Shown here in pieces: positions 1 to 7,441 of a stretch of DNA of 64,000 bases. Position numbers and translations under genes: made by a program. The stretch spans positions 248,001-312,000 of the forward strand of contig NZ_LIVV01000010.1 of assembly GCF_001905825.1 (NCBI RefSeq), in the 5' to 3' direction. Each line of letters begins with the position of its first letter. Position 1 is the stretch's first letter. The notes beneath the pieces are model-generated. The model had not been told where the DNA came from. It searched no databases and saw only the letters and a list, made by a program, of their open reading frames with translations. Origin of the DNA: Streptomyces sp. CB02009 (lineage in GTDB: Bacteria > Actinomycetota > Actinomycetes > Streptomycetales > Streptomycetaceae).

Positions 1-24
1 CACCGCTATCAGCGCCACATCCAT
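1..24 (-). CDS. possible 5' end of a gene leaving the window
   Basis: On the minus strand an ATG at 24 opens a frame reading Met-Asp-Val-Ala-Leu-Ile-Ala-Val before the window ends. A purine-rich run (GGGAGGGGG) lies about ten bases upstream and could be a ribosome binding site. The hydrophobic start would fit a membrane or exported protein, but eight codons cannot identify a product. Confidence 0.3.
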
Positions 25-61
25 GACCGGGCGCCCCCTCCCGTCCTGTCGTCCTGTCATC

Positions 62-82
62 GGCCCGAAGGATCTTCGGGCC
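62..82. terminator. hairpin terminator downstream of alaA
   Basis: A perfect 9-bp stem (GGCCCGAAG / CTTCGGGCC) with a 3-base loop lies 32 bases past the aminotransferase stop codon. There is no long T tract, which is usual for streptomycete terminators. Confidence 0.6.
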
Positions 83-113
83 TTCAGATCATGACAGTCG
101 AGGGGGTGTCACG

Positions 114-1325
114 TCACTGCCGGTAGCCGCTCAGAAACCGGCCGATGCGGCTGATCGCGGCGTCGAGGTCGTCGGCGTGGGGCAGCGTCAGGATGCGGAA
201 GTGGTCCGGGCGCGGCCAGTTGAAGCCGGTGCCCTGGACGACCTGGATCTTCTCCCGCAGCAGCAGGTCGAGGACGAACTTCTCGTCGTCGTGGATCTGG
301 TGCACGGCGGGGTCGAGGCGCGGGAAGGCGTACAGCGCTCCCTTGGGCTTCACGCAGGAGACGCCGGGGATCTCGTTGAGCTTCTCCCAGGCCCGGTCGC
401 GCTGTTCGCGCAGCCTGCCGCCCGGAGCGGTCAGCTCGTGGATGGACTGCCGGCCGCCGAGCGCGGCCTGGATGGCGTACTGCGCGGGGGCGTTGGGGCA
501 GAGCCGCATGGAGGCCAGCATGGTGAGGCCCTCCAGATAGTTCCTGGCGTGCTCCTTCGGGCCGGTGACGACCAGCCAGCCGGAGCGGAAGCCCGCCACC
601 CGGTACGTCTTGGAGAGGCCGCCGAAGGTGAGGACGACCAGGTCGGGGGCGAGGGAGGCGGCCGGGTGGTGGACGGCGTCGTCGTAGACGATCTGGTCGT
701 AGATCTCGTCGGCGAGAACCATCAGGCCGTGGCGCCTGGCGAGCGCGAAGATGCCCTCCAGGATCTCCTTCGGGTAGACGGCGCCCGTGGGGTTGTTGGG
801 GTTGATGACGACGATGGCCCTGGTGCGGTCGGTGATCTTCGACGCCATGTCGTCGAGGTCCGGGTACCAGTCGGCGGACTCGTCGCACAGGTAGTGCACG
901 GGCCTGCCGCCCGCGAGCGTGGTCACCGCCGTCCACAGCGGGTAGTCCGGGGCCGGTACGAGGACCTCGTCGCCGTCTTCGAGGAGGGCCTGGACGGCCA
1001 TCGAGATCAGCTCGGACACGCCGTTGCCGAGGTAGACGTCGTCGACGTCCACGTCCGGCAGGCCCATGGACTGGTAGCGCTGGGCGACGGCGCGGCGGGC
1101 GGAGAGGATGCCGCGCGAGTCGGTGTAGCCGTGGGCCTTGGGGAGCATCCGGATCATGTCCTGGACGATCTCCTCGGGCGCCTCGAAGCCGAAGAGCGCC
1201 GGGTTGCCGGTGTTGAGGCGCAGGACGCTGTGGCCCGCCTCCTCCAGCGCGTTGGCGTGCTCGATGACCGGGCCCCGGATCTCGTAGCAGACCTCGCTCA
1301 GCTTGCTCGACTGCCGGAACTCCAT
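114..1325 (-). CDS. alaA: AlaA-type pyridoxal-phosphate aminotransferase
   Basis: This 403-residue protein is a fold-type I aminotransferase matching the AlaA (glutamate-pyruvate aminotransferase) group along its whole length. Landmarks are the N-terminal RLNTGNPALFGFEAP stretch, the NPNNPTGAVYPKE motif, and the PLP-lysine motif LSKTYRVAGFRSGW. The expected reaction is reversible transfer of an amino group from glutamate to pyruvate in the cytoplasm, making alanine. The ATG at 1325 is preceded by GGGGAGG at good spacing; longer in-frame starts upstream run into the divergent promoter. It is transcribed away from an HxlR regulator, and two palindromes lie between them, so regulation by that neighbour is likely but inferred. 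Confidence 0.93.
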   Translation of the reverse strand: MEFRQSSKLSEVCYEIRGPVIEHANALEEAGHSVLRLNTGNPALFGFEAPEEIVQDMIRMLPKAHGYTDSRGILSARRAVAQRYQSMGLPDVDVDDVYLGNGVSELISMAVQALLEDGDEVLVPAPDYPLWTAVTTLAGGRPVHYLCDESADWYPDLDDMASKITDRTRAIVVINPNNPTGAVYPKEILEGIFALARRHGLMVLADEIYDQIVYDDAVHHPAASLAPDLVVLTFGGLSKTYRVAGFRSGWLVVTGPKEHARNYLEGLTMLASMRLCPNAPAQYAIQAALGGRQSIHELTAPGGRLREQRDRAWEKLNEIPGVSCVKPKGALYAFPRLDPAVHQIHDDEKFVLDLLLREKIQVVQGTGFNWPRPDHFRILTLPHADDLDAAISRIGRFLSGYRQ

Positions 1326-1359
1326 GTCCGACCTCCCCAAGTCCCCGGAATCAGTGTTG

Positions 1360-1394
1360 CTTGGTTTTACCAAGTTCGAGCTTGGAAAGTCCAA
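1360..1394. promoter_or_regulatory. paired palindromes in the alaA/HxlR divergent promoter
   Basis: Two adjacent inverted repeats occupy the gap between the divergent starts: CTTGGTTTTACCAAG at 1360-1374 (5-bp arms) and TTGGAAAGTCCAA at 1382-1394 (5-bp arms). Both use the half-site TTGG/CCAA, and their centres are about 21 bp apart, two helical turns. This is the layout expected for a dimeric winged-helix repressor. HxlR autoregulation is an inference. Confidence 0.6.
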
Positions 1395-1398
1395 CAAC

Positions 1399-2058
1399 AT
1401 GTCTAGACTGCGTCGCATGCCACGTCAGCCACGCCGCCGCAGCTACGACCAGCACTGCGCCGCCGCGCGCGCCCTCGACCTCGTCGGCGACCGCTGGACC
1501 CTGCTCGTCGTCCGCGAACTCCTCGCCGGGCCGCGCCGCTACACCGACCTCCACGCCGACCTCCCGGGCGTCAGCACCGACATGCTCGCCGGCCGCCTCA
1601 AGGACATGGAGGGCGCCGAGCTGGTCACCCGCCGCCGACTCCCGCCGCCCGCCTCGGCGTTCGTGTACGAGCTCACCCCGCGCGGCCGCGACCTGCTGCC
1701 CGTGCTGCGCACCCTCGCCGCCTGGGGGGCGCCCGACCTGGGCGAACCGCGGCCCACCGACGCCGTCCGCGCCCACTGGTACGCGATCCCGCTCCTCGGG
1801 ACACTCGCCGAGCTGGGCCCCGGCGTCGTCCAGGTCACCCTGGACGAGGGCGAGTTCTTCGTACGGGTCGAGGGCGACGGGGCGGTGTCGTACGGGGACG
1901 GGGCGTACGGCGGTGGTACGCCCGAGGCGCCCGACGCCCGGCTGCGGACCGACGTGGCGACGTGCCGGGCCCTCGCGGGCGGGGAGTCGACGCTCGCCGA
2001 GGCGATCGAGACGGGGCGCGCGGCGCTGGAGCGGCCCGTACGGGCGGCCCGGTCGTAG
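1399..2058 (+). CDS. HxlR-family winged-helix regulator with C-terminal extension
   Basis: The first ~110 of 219 residues form an HxlR domain: the family motif ALDLVGDRWTLLVVRELLAGPRRYTDL, the recognition-helix segment GVSTDMLAGRLKDMEGAELVTRR, and a wing ending in YELTPRGRDLLPVL. HxlR proteins are usually 100-150 residues. This one carries roughly 100 more residues resembling the small alpha/beta domain found on some actinobacterial members, whose ligand is unknown. The ATG at 1399 follows GGAAAG nine bases upstream; an ATG at 1417 is an alternative. It likely controls itself and the divergent aminotransferase. Confidence 0.85.
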   Translation: MSRLRRMPRQPRRRSYDQHCAAARALDLVGDRWTLLVVRELLAGPRRYTDLHADLPGVSTDMLAGRLKDMEGAELVTRRRLPPPASAFVYELTPRGRDLLPVLRTLAAWGAPDLGEPRPTDAVRAHWYAIPLLGTLAELGPGVVQVTLDEGEFFVRVEGDGAVSYGDGAYGGGTPEAPDARLRTDVATCRALAGGESTLAEAIETGRAALERPVRAARS

Positions 2059-2063
2059 CCGGA

Positions 2064-2085
2064 CCGGGGGATCGGTCGTCCCCGG
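2064..2085. terminator. hairpin between convergent regulator genes
   Basis: CCGGGG (2064-2069) and CCCCGG (2080-2085) form a short stem between the convergent HxlR and MerR genes, suitable as a bidirectional terminator. Confidence 0.45.
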
Positions 2086-2115
2086 GTGCCCGTCGGGTCC
2101 GTGGCGGGCGTCGCG

Positions 2116-2472
2116 TCAGCCCCGGTCCGACACCGCGTCCAGGCTTCGTGCCAGCCGGTTCCGGGCCTCGGTCTGCGCGGCGATCCGGGCGTCGAGCACG
2201 GCCAGTCGCTCGCGGGCGATCTCCAGGCCGCGGGCGGACGGCGGGACCGAGGGCATGTCGCCGTCCAGGCAGGAACGGAACGCGGACACGTCGTCCAGGG
2301 TGAGGCCGGCGTCCAGGAGGTGCCGGATGTTCGACACGCGCGTCACGGCGTCCTCGCCGTACACCCGGTATCCGTTGGCCGCGCGGGTCGACGCGATCAG
2401 GCCCGCCGCCTCGTAGTGGCGCAGCGCGCGCGGCGACACCCCCGTCCGCCGGGCCAGTTCACCGATGCGCAA
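2116..2472 (-). CDS. MerR-family transcriptional regulator
   Basis: A 118-residue MerR protein. It opens with RIGELARRTGVSPRALRHYE, the helix-turn-helix typical of the family, then the wing GLIASTRAANGYRVYGEDAV, and a C-terminal dimerisation helix with LDARIAAQTEARNRL. No cysteine-rich metal site or large drug-binding domain is present, so the inducer cannot be guessed. A TTG at 2472 is chosen because GAGGAGG precedes it by eight bases. A GTG at 2502 overlapping the stop of the upstream dehydrogenase (GTGA) is the alternative and would add ten residues. It is co-transcribed with that dehydrogenase, which it probably regulates. Confidence 0.85.
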   Translation of the reverse strand: MRIGELARRTGVSPRALRHYEAAGLIASTRAANGYRVYGEDAVTRVSNIRHLLDAGLTLDDVSAFRSCLDGDMPSVPPSARGLEIARERLAVLDARIAAQTEARNRLARSLDAVSDRG

Positions 2473-2498
2473 GGACGCCACCTCCTCGACCACTCCTA

Positions 2499-3251
2499 TC
2501 ACGCGACCAGCGCACCCCCGTCGACGGGCAGGACGGTGCCGGTCAGGAAGGAGGCGTCCGGCGCCGCGAGCGAGGTGATCGCCCAGGCGACCTCCTCGGG
2601 GCGGCCGATCCGGCCCAGCGGAACGTGCGCGAGCTGCCAGGCCCGCAAGGCCTTCAACCGGTCGGGGGAGAGGCCCATGTGGTCCGCGATCGGGGTCTCG
2701 ACCGGACCGGGGGCGACCGCCACCACCCGCACACCGTCGGGCGCGAGCTCCACCGCCCAGCAGCGGGTCAGCGTCTCCAGGGCGCTCTTGGTCGCCGGAT
2801 AGACGGAGTTGGCCGGCCAGCCGCGCTGGCCGATCGTCGTCGTCACGTTCACCACGACGCCCCGCGACTCCCGGAGCGAGGGGAGGGCGGCCTGGGTCAG
2901 CAGGACCGGGGCGACGAGGTTGGTCTCGAGGAGCGGGGTGATCACGGAGCGGTCGAGGGTGCCGAGCGGGCCGCCGAGGGAGATCCCGGCGTTGTTGACG
3001 AGCACGTCGAGACGGTCGTGACCGGACACGGCGGCGCGGACGATCTCCTCGGCCGCGCCCTCCGCCGTGACGTCGGCGACGTACGGGTGGATGCCGGGGT
3101 GGCCCTCGGCGGTCTCCCGCAGCGGCTCGGACCTGCGGCCGACGGCGAGGACGCGCGCCCCCTGCTGTGCGAAGGCGCGGGCGGCGGCCCGGCCGATGCC
3201 GGTGCCCGCACCGGTGACGACGACGACCCTGCTGGCTGTGGTGGTGTCCAT
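2499..3251 (-). CDS. short-chain dehydrogenase/reductase
   Basis: A classical SDR of 250 residues, the standard length. It has the cofactor motif TGAGTGIGRAAARAF near residue 14, the structural NNAG motif, and the catalytic YPATK. Basic residues after the glycine motif (GRRSE) favour NADP(H), which is an inference. The substrate cannot be read from sequence. It is the first gene of a two-gene unit with the MerR regulator. Just upstream, the heptamer CAGTGAC occurs twice (3268-3274 and 3277-3283), close to a TTGACC -35-like hexamer, so this is where the MerR protein would be expected to bind. Confidence 0.9.
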   Translation of the reverse strand: MDTTTASRVVVVTGAGTGIGRAAARAFAQQGARVLAVGRRSEPLRETAEGHPGIHPYVADVTAEGAAEEIVRAAVSGHDRLDVLVNNAGISLGGPLGTLDRSVITPLLETNLVAPVLLTQAALPSLRESRGVVVNVTTTIGQRGWPANSVYPATKSALETLTRCWAVELAPDGVRVVAVAPGPVETPIADHMGLSPDRLKALRAWQLAHVPLGRIGRPEEVAWAITSLAAPDASFLTGTVLPVDGGALVA

Positions 3252-3312
3252 GAAGCCGATGGTGAAACAGTGACGCCAGTGACAAGGTCAAGCGCGGTGT
3301 GAGCGCGCGAGG

Positions 3313-3729
3313 TCAGTGTGCGGGGGAGAGGAACTCGAGCCGGTTCTCGTGGCAGTCGGTGATGTAGAAGCGCCGGTGTCCGGGGAAGTTTCCGTCCCAC
3401 GTCACCTCGACGCCCCGGGCGGTCAGCCGCTCGGCCAGGCCGTCGATGTCGGCGACCAGGATGCCCGGGTGCCCCTTGCGGGACGGGCGGAAGTCCTCCT
3501 CGACCCCCAGATGGATCTCCAGCGCGTCCGAGCGGACCCACAGGCCGCCGCGGGCCGCGAGCACCGGAGGCTTCCGGATCTCGGTCATGCCCAGCACGTC
3601 CACATAGAATCGGCGGCACACCTCCTCGTCGCCCGGCGGCAGGGCGAGCTGTACATGGTGCAACCCGAGGCCGAAGGGCGATGCCGCCTCCGTGGTCTCG
3701 TAGGGCAGGGGCTGCTGACGCCGACTCAT
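3313..3729 (-). CDS. glyoxalase-fold (VOC family) protein
   Basis: A 138-residue single VOC module. It starts with GLHHVQLALPPGDEEVCRRFYVDVLGM, has a central GLWVRSDALEIHLGVEEDF strand carrying a possible metal-ligand histidine, and ends with RRFYITDCHENRLEFLSP, where the glutamate is the usual last metal ligand. VOC proteins include dioxygenases, isomerases and antibiotic-binding proteins; nothing here selects one. It faces the same way as the upstream dehydrogenase/MerR unit, separated by about 60 bases. Confidence 0.85.
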   Translation of the reverse strand: MSRRQQPLPYETTEAASPFGLGLHHVQLALPPGDEEVCRRFYVDVLGMTEIRKPPVLAARGGLWVRSDALEIHLGVEEDFRPSRKGHPGILVADIDGLAERLTARGVEVTWDGNFPGHRRFYITDCHENRLEFLSPAH

Positions 3730-3839
3730 GGGGAACGGGTCCTCTCTTCCGGGCTTCCGGCCGCGCGGTCCTCGCCCGGCCCGGTCACCGTAATGCCGGG
3801 GGTGTCGGCCGGTGCACGTCAGGGGGATCTGCGGGCAGG

Positions 3840-4520
3840 ATGAGCGGGATGCGATACGAGGCGATCACCTGGGAACGGCTGGCGGAGGCGCTGGCCCGAC
3901 GGCTCGACGGCGCCGAGCCGTCTGACGGGAGCAGTTGGCTCAAGGTCGCCGTCGACGGGCCGCCCGCCGCGCCCGGCGGCGAGTTCGCCCACCAGCTCGC
4001 CGAGGCCCTGCGGACGCGTGGACGCTCCGTCCTCGTCGCGGGGACCGGCGGCTTCCTGCGGCCGGCGTCGTTGAGGTACGAGTACGGGAAGCAGGACCCC
4101 GATGCGTACTACGACGGGTGGACCGACAACGGGGCGCTGTGGCGCGAGGTCTTCGGGCCGCTGGAGTCCGGCGGCACCGGGCGGGTGCTGCCCGACCTCT
4201 GGGACCCGGTGAAGGACCGTGCGACCCGCAGCCCGTACGTGACGCTGCCGCCCGGCGGGGTGCTCGTCCTGCACGGGCCGTTCCTGCTCGGCCACTGGTT
4301 CCCCTTCGACCTGACCGTGCATCTGCGGCTCTCGGCCGCCGCCCTCGCCCGGCGCACCGAGGAGGCCTGGACGCTGCCGGCCTTCGCCCGGTACGAGACG
4401 GAGGTCGGTCCCGGCGACGCGGCGGACGTGGTCGTCCGCGCGGACGACCCGCGCCACCCGGCCTGGACGGGGTTCGGCGGCCAGGGCCCGTCCGGCGGGC
4501 GAGGGGCGGACGGAACGTAG
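3840..4520 (+). CDS. uridine-kinase-like protein with degenerate P-loop
   Basis: A 226-residue protein resembling actinobacterial uridine-kinase-like P-loop proteins. The beta-strand/loop KVAVDGPPAAPGGEFAHQLA sits where the Walker A motif should be, but the GKS/T end is missing. Later elements fit the nucleoside kinase fold: RSVLVAGTGGFLRPASLRYEYG, the tyrosine-rich YYDGW segment, and LVLHGPFLLGHWF, a lid-like strand, then a basic helix (LARRTEEAW). Loss of the P-loop lysine argues against normal phosphate transfer, so it may have another role. It converges on psuG-psuK, suggesting a link with uridine/pseudouridine, which is inference. The ATG at 3840 was preferred to much longer upstream frames lacking homology-like sequence. 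Confidence 0.75.
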   Translation: MSGMRYEAITWERLAEALARRLDGAEPSDGSSWLKVAVDGPPAAPGGEFAHQLAEALRTRGRSVLVAGTGGFLRPASLRYEYGKQDPDAYYDGWTDNGALWREVFGPLESGGTGRVLPDLWDPVKDRATRSPYVTLPPGGVLVLHGPFLLGHWFPFDLTVHLRLSAAALARRTEEAWTLPAFARYETEVGPGDAADVVVRADDPRHPAWTGFGGQGPSGGRGADGT

Positions 4521-4541
4521 GGGTGCCGTGCCCCCCTGGAC

Positions 4542-4646
4542 CTGTCCAGGAGGTATCCAGCCCCCTAGGTCTGTCCGAGGGGTATCCAGCCCCCTCAGGC
4601 CTGTCCGAGGGGTAACCAGCCCCCTAGGGCCTGTCCGCGGGGCCCC
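4542..4646. repeat. 30-bp tandem repeat, about 3.5 copies, each able to form a hairpin
   Basis: Units begin CTGTCC at 4542, 4571, 4601 and 4631 (lengths 29, 30, 30 and a partial 16). Units two and three carry GAGGGG or AGGGG and CCCCTC or CCCCT arms around an 8-base TAtCCAGC-like loop, so the array is a string of small stem-loops. It lies exactly between two convergent genes and may serve as a transcription barrier. There are no unique spacers, so this is not a CRISPR array. Confidence 0.85.
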
Positions 4647-4678
4647 GGCGCGGCTGTGGCTCCGTGGTCCTCCCCGGG

Positions 4679-5593
4679 TCAGCCGCCCGGTGGCCCCGTC
4701 GGCGGTCTGCCGCCGACCACCGTGACCGCCTCCGCGCCCGCGCGGCAGCCCGCGTCGGCCGCCTTCGCGGGGTCCGCGCCCGCGAGCCGGGCCGCCAGGA
4801 AGGCCCCGGTGAACGCGTCGCCCGCGCCCGTCGAGTCCACCGGCCCGACCGTGGGAGCCGTCACCCGCGCGGTCACCGATCCGTTCTCTGCGACCAGCGC
4901 GCCCGCCCGCCCGAGGGTGACCACGACCAGCGGGAACCGGCGGCTCAACTCGGCCGCCGCCCGCTCCGGTTCGTCGTGCCCGGTGAGCGACCGGGCCTCG
5001 TCGGCGTTGGGCAGCAGGACATCCGCGCCGTCGGCCGCCGCCAGGAACCGGTCCGCCCCGAGCTCCGCCAGGAACCCCGCCGACGCCGGATCCACGCTCA
5101 CCGGCACCCCCGCCTCCCGCGCGTCCCGCAGCGCCAGCCGGGCCGTCCCGCGGCTCGGCGCGGCGAAGAACAGATAGCCGGAGAGATGCAGCCGGGCCAC
5201 ACCGTCGAGCAGGCCGGCCGACCAGTCGCCGGGGGAGAGCCGCAGGGCGGCGCCGCTGTCGGTGAGGAAGGTGCGCTCGGCCGAGGCGTCCACGAGCGCG
5301 ATCACGCTGGCCGTCGCCGCCTCCGCGTCACGGACGAGCAGCGGACGCACGCCCGCGCGCCGCAGCGCCCGCTCGTGCCAGTCGGCCGCGTCCGTCCCCA
5401 CCCGGCCGAGGACGCGCACGTCGGCGCACCCGGAACGCGCCGCCCAGCAGGCCGCGTTGGCCCCGGCGCCGCCCGGCAGGGTCCGTATCTCCGCGGCCGT
5501 GTCGGTCGCGGGCGCCAGCGGGGTCCGGTACCGGGCGACGACGTCCGTGACCACGTCCCCGACGACGAGCAGCGCACCCGCCGCCCGGCTCAC
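4679..5593 (-). CDS. psuK: PfkB-family sugar kinase, probable pseudouridine kinase
   Basis: A 304-residue ribokinase/PfkB kinase. Signature one is GGAGANAACWAARSG near residue 40 and signature two is DSTGAGDAFTGAF near residue 260, where the second aspartate is the catalytic base. The start is a GTG whose last two bases overlap the psuG stop codon (GTGA), so translation is probably coupled to psuG. In E. coli, PsuK phosphorylates pseudouridine to the 5'-phosphate, and PsuG then cleaves it to uracil and ribose 5-phosphate. The pairing is the main reason for this assignment; ribokinase or adenosine kinase activity is possible from sequence alone. Confidence 0.82.
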   Translation of the reverse strand: MSRAAGALLVVGDVVTDVVARYRTPLAPATDTAAEIRTLPGGAGANAACWAARSGCADVRVLGRVGTDAADWHERALRRAGVRPLLVRDAEAATASVIALVDASAERTFLTDSGAALRLSPGDWSAGLLDGVARLHLSGYLFFAAPSRGTARLALRDAREAGVPVSVDPASAGFLAELGADRFLAAADGADVLLPNADEARSLTGHDEPERAAAELSRRFPLVVVTLGRAGALVAENGSVTARVTAPTVGPVDSTGAGDAFTGAFLAARLAGADPAKAADAGCRAGAEAVTVVGGRPPTGPPGG

Positions 5594-6642
5594 CGGCCGC
5601 CCACGCCCGGCGCGGACCCGGACCCGGAGCCGCGCGAGGACCCGGCACCGGCACCGGACTCGGCGCCCGGTGCCGGTGCCGCGCCGCCCGTCCCCGCGCC
5701 GCCCGTCCCCGCGCCGCCCGGTTCCCCGTCGCCCGTCCCCGCGCCGTACGCCGTCGCGATGCTCGCCGCGAGCCGCACATTGCCCCGTACCGCCGCCAGG
5801 TTGGCCTCCAGGGACGCCCCTTCCGTGTGCACCGTCAGGTATTCGAGGAGGAACGGCGTCACCGCCTGCCCGGTGATCCCCTTCTCCTTCGCCGCCGCCA
5901 GTCCGCCCGCGAGCACCCGGTCGTGCAAGGCGGGATCCAACTGCTCCGCCACCGGCACCGGGTTGGCCACGATCAGCGCCGCCCGGGGCCCGCCGAGCCG
6001 GTCCTGGGCCCGTATCACCCCGGCCACCGCCTCCGGGCTCCGCAGGGTCCAGTCGACCGGCTCGCCCGACGAGGCGAGGTAGAAGCCGGGGAAGCGGTCC
6101 GTTCCGTACCCGACGACGGTCACGCCGAGTGTCTCCAGGCGCTGGAGCGTCGCGGGCACGTCGAGGATCGACTTGACCCCGGCGCACACCACGGTGGTGC
6201 CGACACGGGCGAGCAGCCGCAGGTCGGCGGACTCGTCCTGGGTGTCGGCCCACTCGCGGTGGACGCCGCCGAGGCCTCCGGTCGCGAACACCCGTATGCC
6301 GGCGGAGTCCGCGAGCCAGGCCGTCGCCGACACCGTCGTCGCCCCGGTCACCCCGGTCGCCAGGGCCGGGGCGAGGTCGCGGTGCCCCAGCTTCCGTACC
6401 GCCGGGTCCTCGGCGATCCGCGTCAGGGCCGCCCGGTCCAGGCCGATCCTGGCCGTGCCGTCGACCACGGCGATCGTGGCGGGGACGGCGCCGCCGGCCC
6501 GCACCAGTTCCTCCAGCTCCAGGGCCACCGCCAGGTTCCGCGGGCGCGGCAGGCCGTGGGCGATGATCGTCGATTCCAGCGCGACGACGGGACGTCCCTC
6601 GCGGAGCGCCTCGTGTACCTCTTCGGACACCTGTGTGGACAT
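5590..6642 (-). CDS. psuG: pseudouridine-5'-phosphate glycosidase
   Basis: PsuG splits pseudouridine 5'-phosphate into uracil and ribose 5-phosphate. Family features are clear: VVALESTIIAHGLPRPRNL near residue 18, FATGGLGGVHR, VVCAGVKSILDVPATLQRLETLGV with the catalytic lysine, GYGTDRFPGFY, and ALIVANPVP. Conserved sequence ends around residue 305 (SIATAYGAG), close to the family length. About 45 further residues are a Gly/Ala/Ser/Pro repeat tail encoded by imperfect 15-bp DNA repeats (around 5683-5740), so the tail is probably disordered and recently expanded. The ATG at 6642 follows AGGA at proper spacing. First gene of an operon with psuK. Confidence 0.93.
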   Translation of the reverse strand: MSTQVSEEVHEALREGRPVVALESTIIAHGLPRPRNLAVALELEELVRAGGAVPATIAVVDGTARIGLDRAALTRIAEDPAVRKLGHRDLAPALATGVTGATTVSATAWLADSAGIRVFATGGLGGVHREWADTQDESADLRLLARVGTTVVCAGVKSILDVPATLQRLETLGVTVVGYGTDRFPGFYLASSGEPVDWTLRSPEAVAGVIRAQDRLGGPRAALIVANPVPVAEQLDPALHDRVLAGGLAAAKEKGITGQAVTPFLLEYLTVHTEGASLEANLAAVRGNVRLAASIATAYGAGTGDGEPGGAGTGGAGTGGAAPAPGAESGAGAGSSRGSGSGSAPGVGGR

Positions 6643-6901
6643 GTCCCATTCCTGGCGCGACCACGGGCCCGGCAAACCTCGGTGGCGAGCTCCGGCCACC
6701 CCGCGGGGCCGCCTTCGGATTCCGTCACCGGACGCCCGGCGGGGTCGTCCGGGGTGGCCGCGCCACCCGTCCGGCGCTGCGCCGAAGGGCTCGTGCGGAT
6801 TTCGTCGCCGCGTCGGGTTCCGGGCATCGCGCCTGGTGGGAGGCGAAGCGGAGCGATTCCGTCCAGCCGGTCCCGGCCTCGGAGCGGGCCCGGGCCCCCG
6901 C

Positions 6902-6907
6902 TACAGT
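6902..6907 (+). promoter_or_regulatory. -10 element of a probable leaderless promoter
   Basis: TACAGT ends eight bases before the cupin ATG at 6916, and no ribosome binding site is present. Transcription would start at or next to the ATG. No convincing -35 hexamer is seen. Confidence 0.45.
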
Positions 6908-6915
6908 CACCGCCC

Positions 6916-7272
6916 ATGACGACACATGACCAGCCCTCCTTCGCCGTGCACATCCCCGACGCGGAGCTCGAGGCGGAGCCCCTCGACCCCGCCCAGATCG
7001 TCTCCGGCACGCCCGAGGTGACGGGCAAGGTGCTGTGGGAGTCCGCGGACGGCAAGCAGCTGCGGGGCATCTGGCAGATCACGCCCGGCGTCGTCACCGA
7101 CACCGAGGCCAACGAGCTCTTCGTGGTGGTCTCCGGCCGGGCGACCGTCGCCGTCGAGGGCGGGGACACCCTGGAGATCGGGCCCGGCGACGCCTGTGTG
7201 CTGCGCGAGGGGGACCGGACGACCTGGACGGTGCACGAGACCCTGCGCAAGGCGTACCACATCAGCCTCTGA
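6916..7272 (+). CDS. small cupin protein
   Basis: A 118-residue single-domain cupin of the DUF861/cupin_3 type. The first cupin motif is degenerate (GIWQITPGVVTDTEANELFVVVSGRATV) and the second is GDTLEIGPGDACVLREGDRTTWTVHETLRKAYHI. The metal-binding histidine pair of motif one is absent; one glutamate and the late histidine remain, so metal binding is uncertain. Some relatives act on ureidoglycine or other small nitrogen compounds, but no substrate can be inferred here. It is divergent from psuG and probably translated from a leaderless mRNA. Confidence 0.85.
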   Translation: MTTHDQPSFAVHIPDAELEAEPLDPAQIVSGTPEVTGKVLWESADGKQLRGIWQITPGVVTDTEANELFVVVSGRATVAVEGGDTLEIGPGDACVLREGDRTTWTVHETLRKAYHISL

Positions 7273-7273
7273 A

Positions 7274-7337
7274 GCCCGGAGCCCGGAGCCCGGAGCCGGG
7301 AGCCCGGAGCCCGGAGCCCGGAGCCCGGAGCCCGGAA
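7274..7337. repeat. heptamer tandem repeat (CCCGGAG)n, about nine copies
   Basis: The unit GCCCGGA/CCCGGAG repeats almost perfectly directly after the cupin stop codon, with one variant unit. Because the copies are in the 3' untranslated region, a change in copy number would not change the protein. The rest of the gene-free stretch 7273-7676 holds a palindrome with -10 element (7414-7441) and a long leader with no recognised structure. Confidence 0.85.
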
Positions 7338-7413
7338 GTCTCTGACGCCCGGAAGCCCCTGGGCCTCTGAACGGGCCCCGCACAGCCCCGGGTTCGAGCC
7401 CGGATCGAGGTCT

Positions 7414-7441
7414 GGTAGGAAACCTTCCTATCCGCTAGCAT
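7414..7441 (+). promoter_or_regulatory. palindromic operator and -10 element upstream of the phosphoesterase operon
   Basis: TAGGAA-ACC-TTCCTA (7416-7430) is a perfect 6-3-6 inverted repeat, extendable by a flanking G/C pair. TAGCAT (7436-7441) just downstream resembles a -10 element, so a protein bound to the palindrome would cover the promoter. The leader to the ATG at 7677 is about 230 bases long. Confidence 0.55.

Noticed and set aside
3268..3283. CAGTGAC repeat as a definite MerR operator
   Set aside because: It is a direct, not inverted, repeat, and no -10 at the 19-bp spacing typical of MerR promoters was found; left as a note on the neighbouring gene only.
4542..4646. Possible CRISPR array
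   Set aside because: Repeats are directly adjacent with no unique spacers, only ~3.5 copies, and no cas genes are near.
4679..6664. A single frame of 661 residues suggesting a psuG-psuK fusion
   Set aside because: The N-terminal part is out of frame with the real psuG; the kinase starts at a GTG overlapping the psuG stop, so these are two coupled genes.
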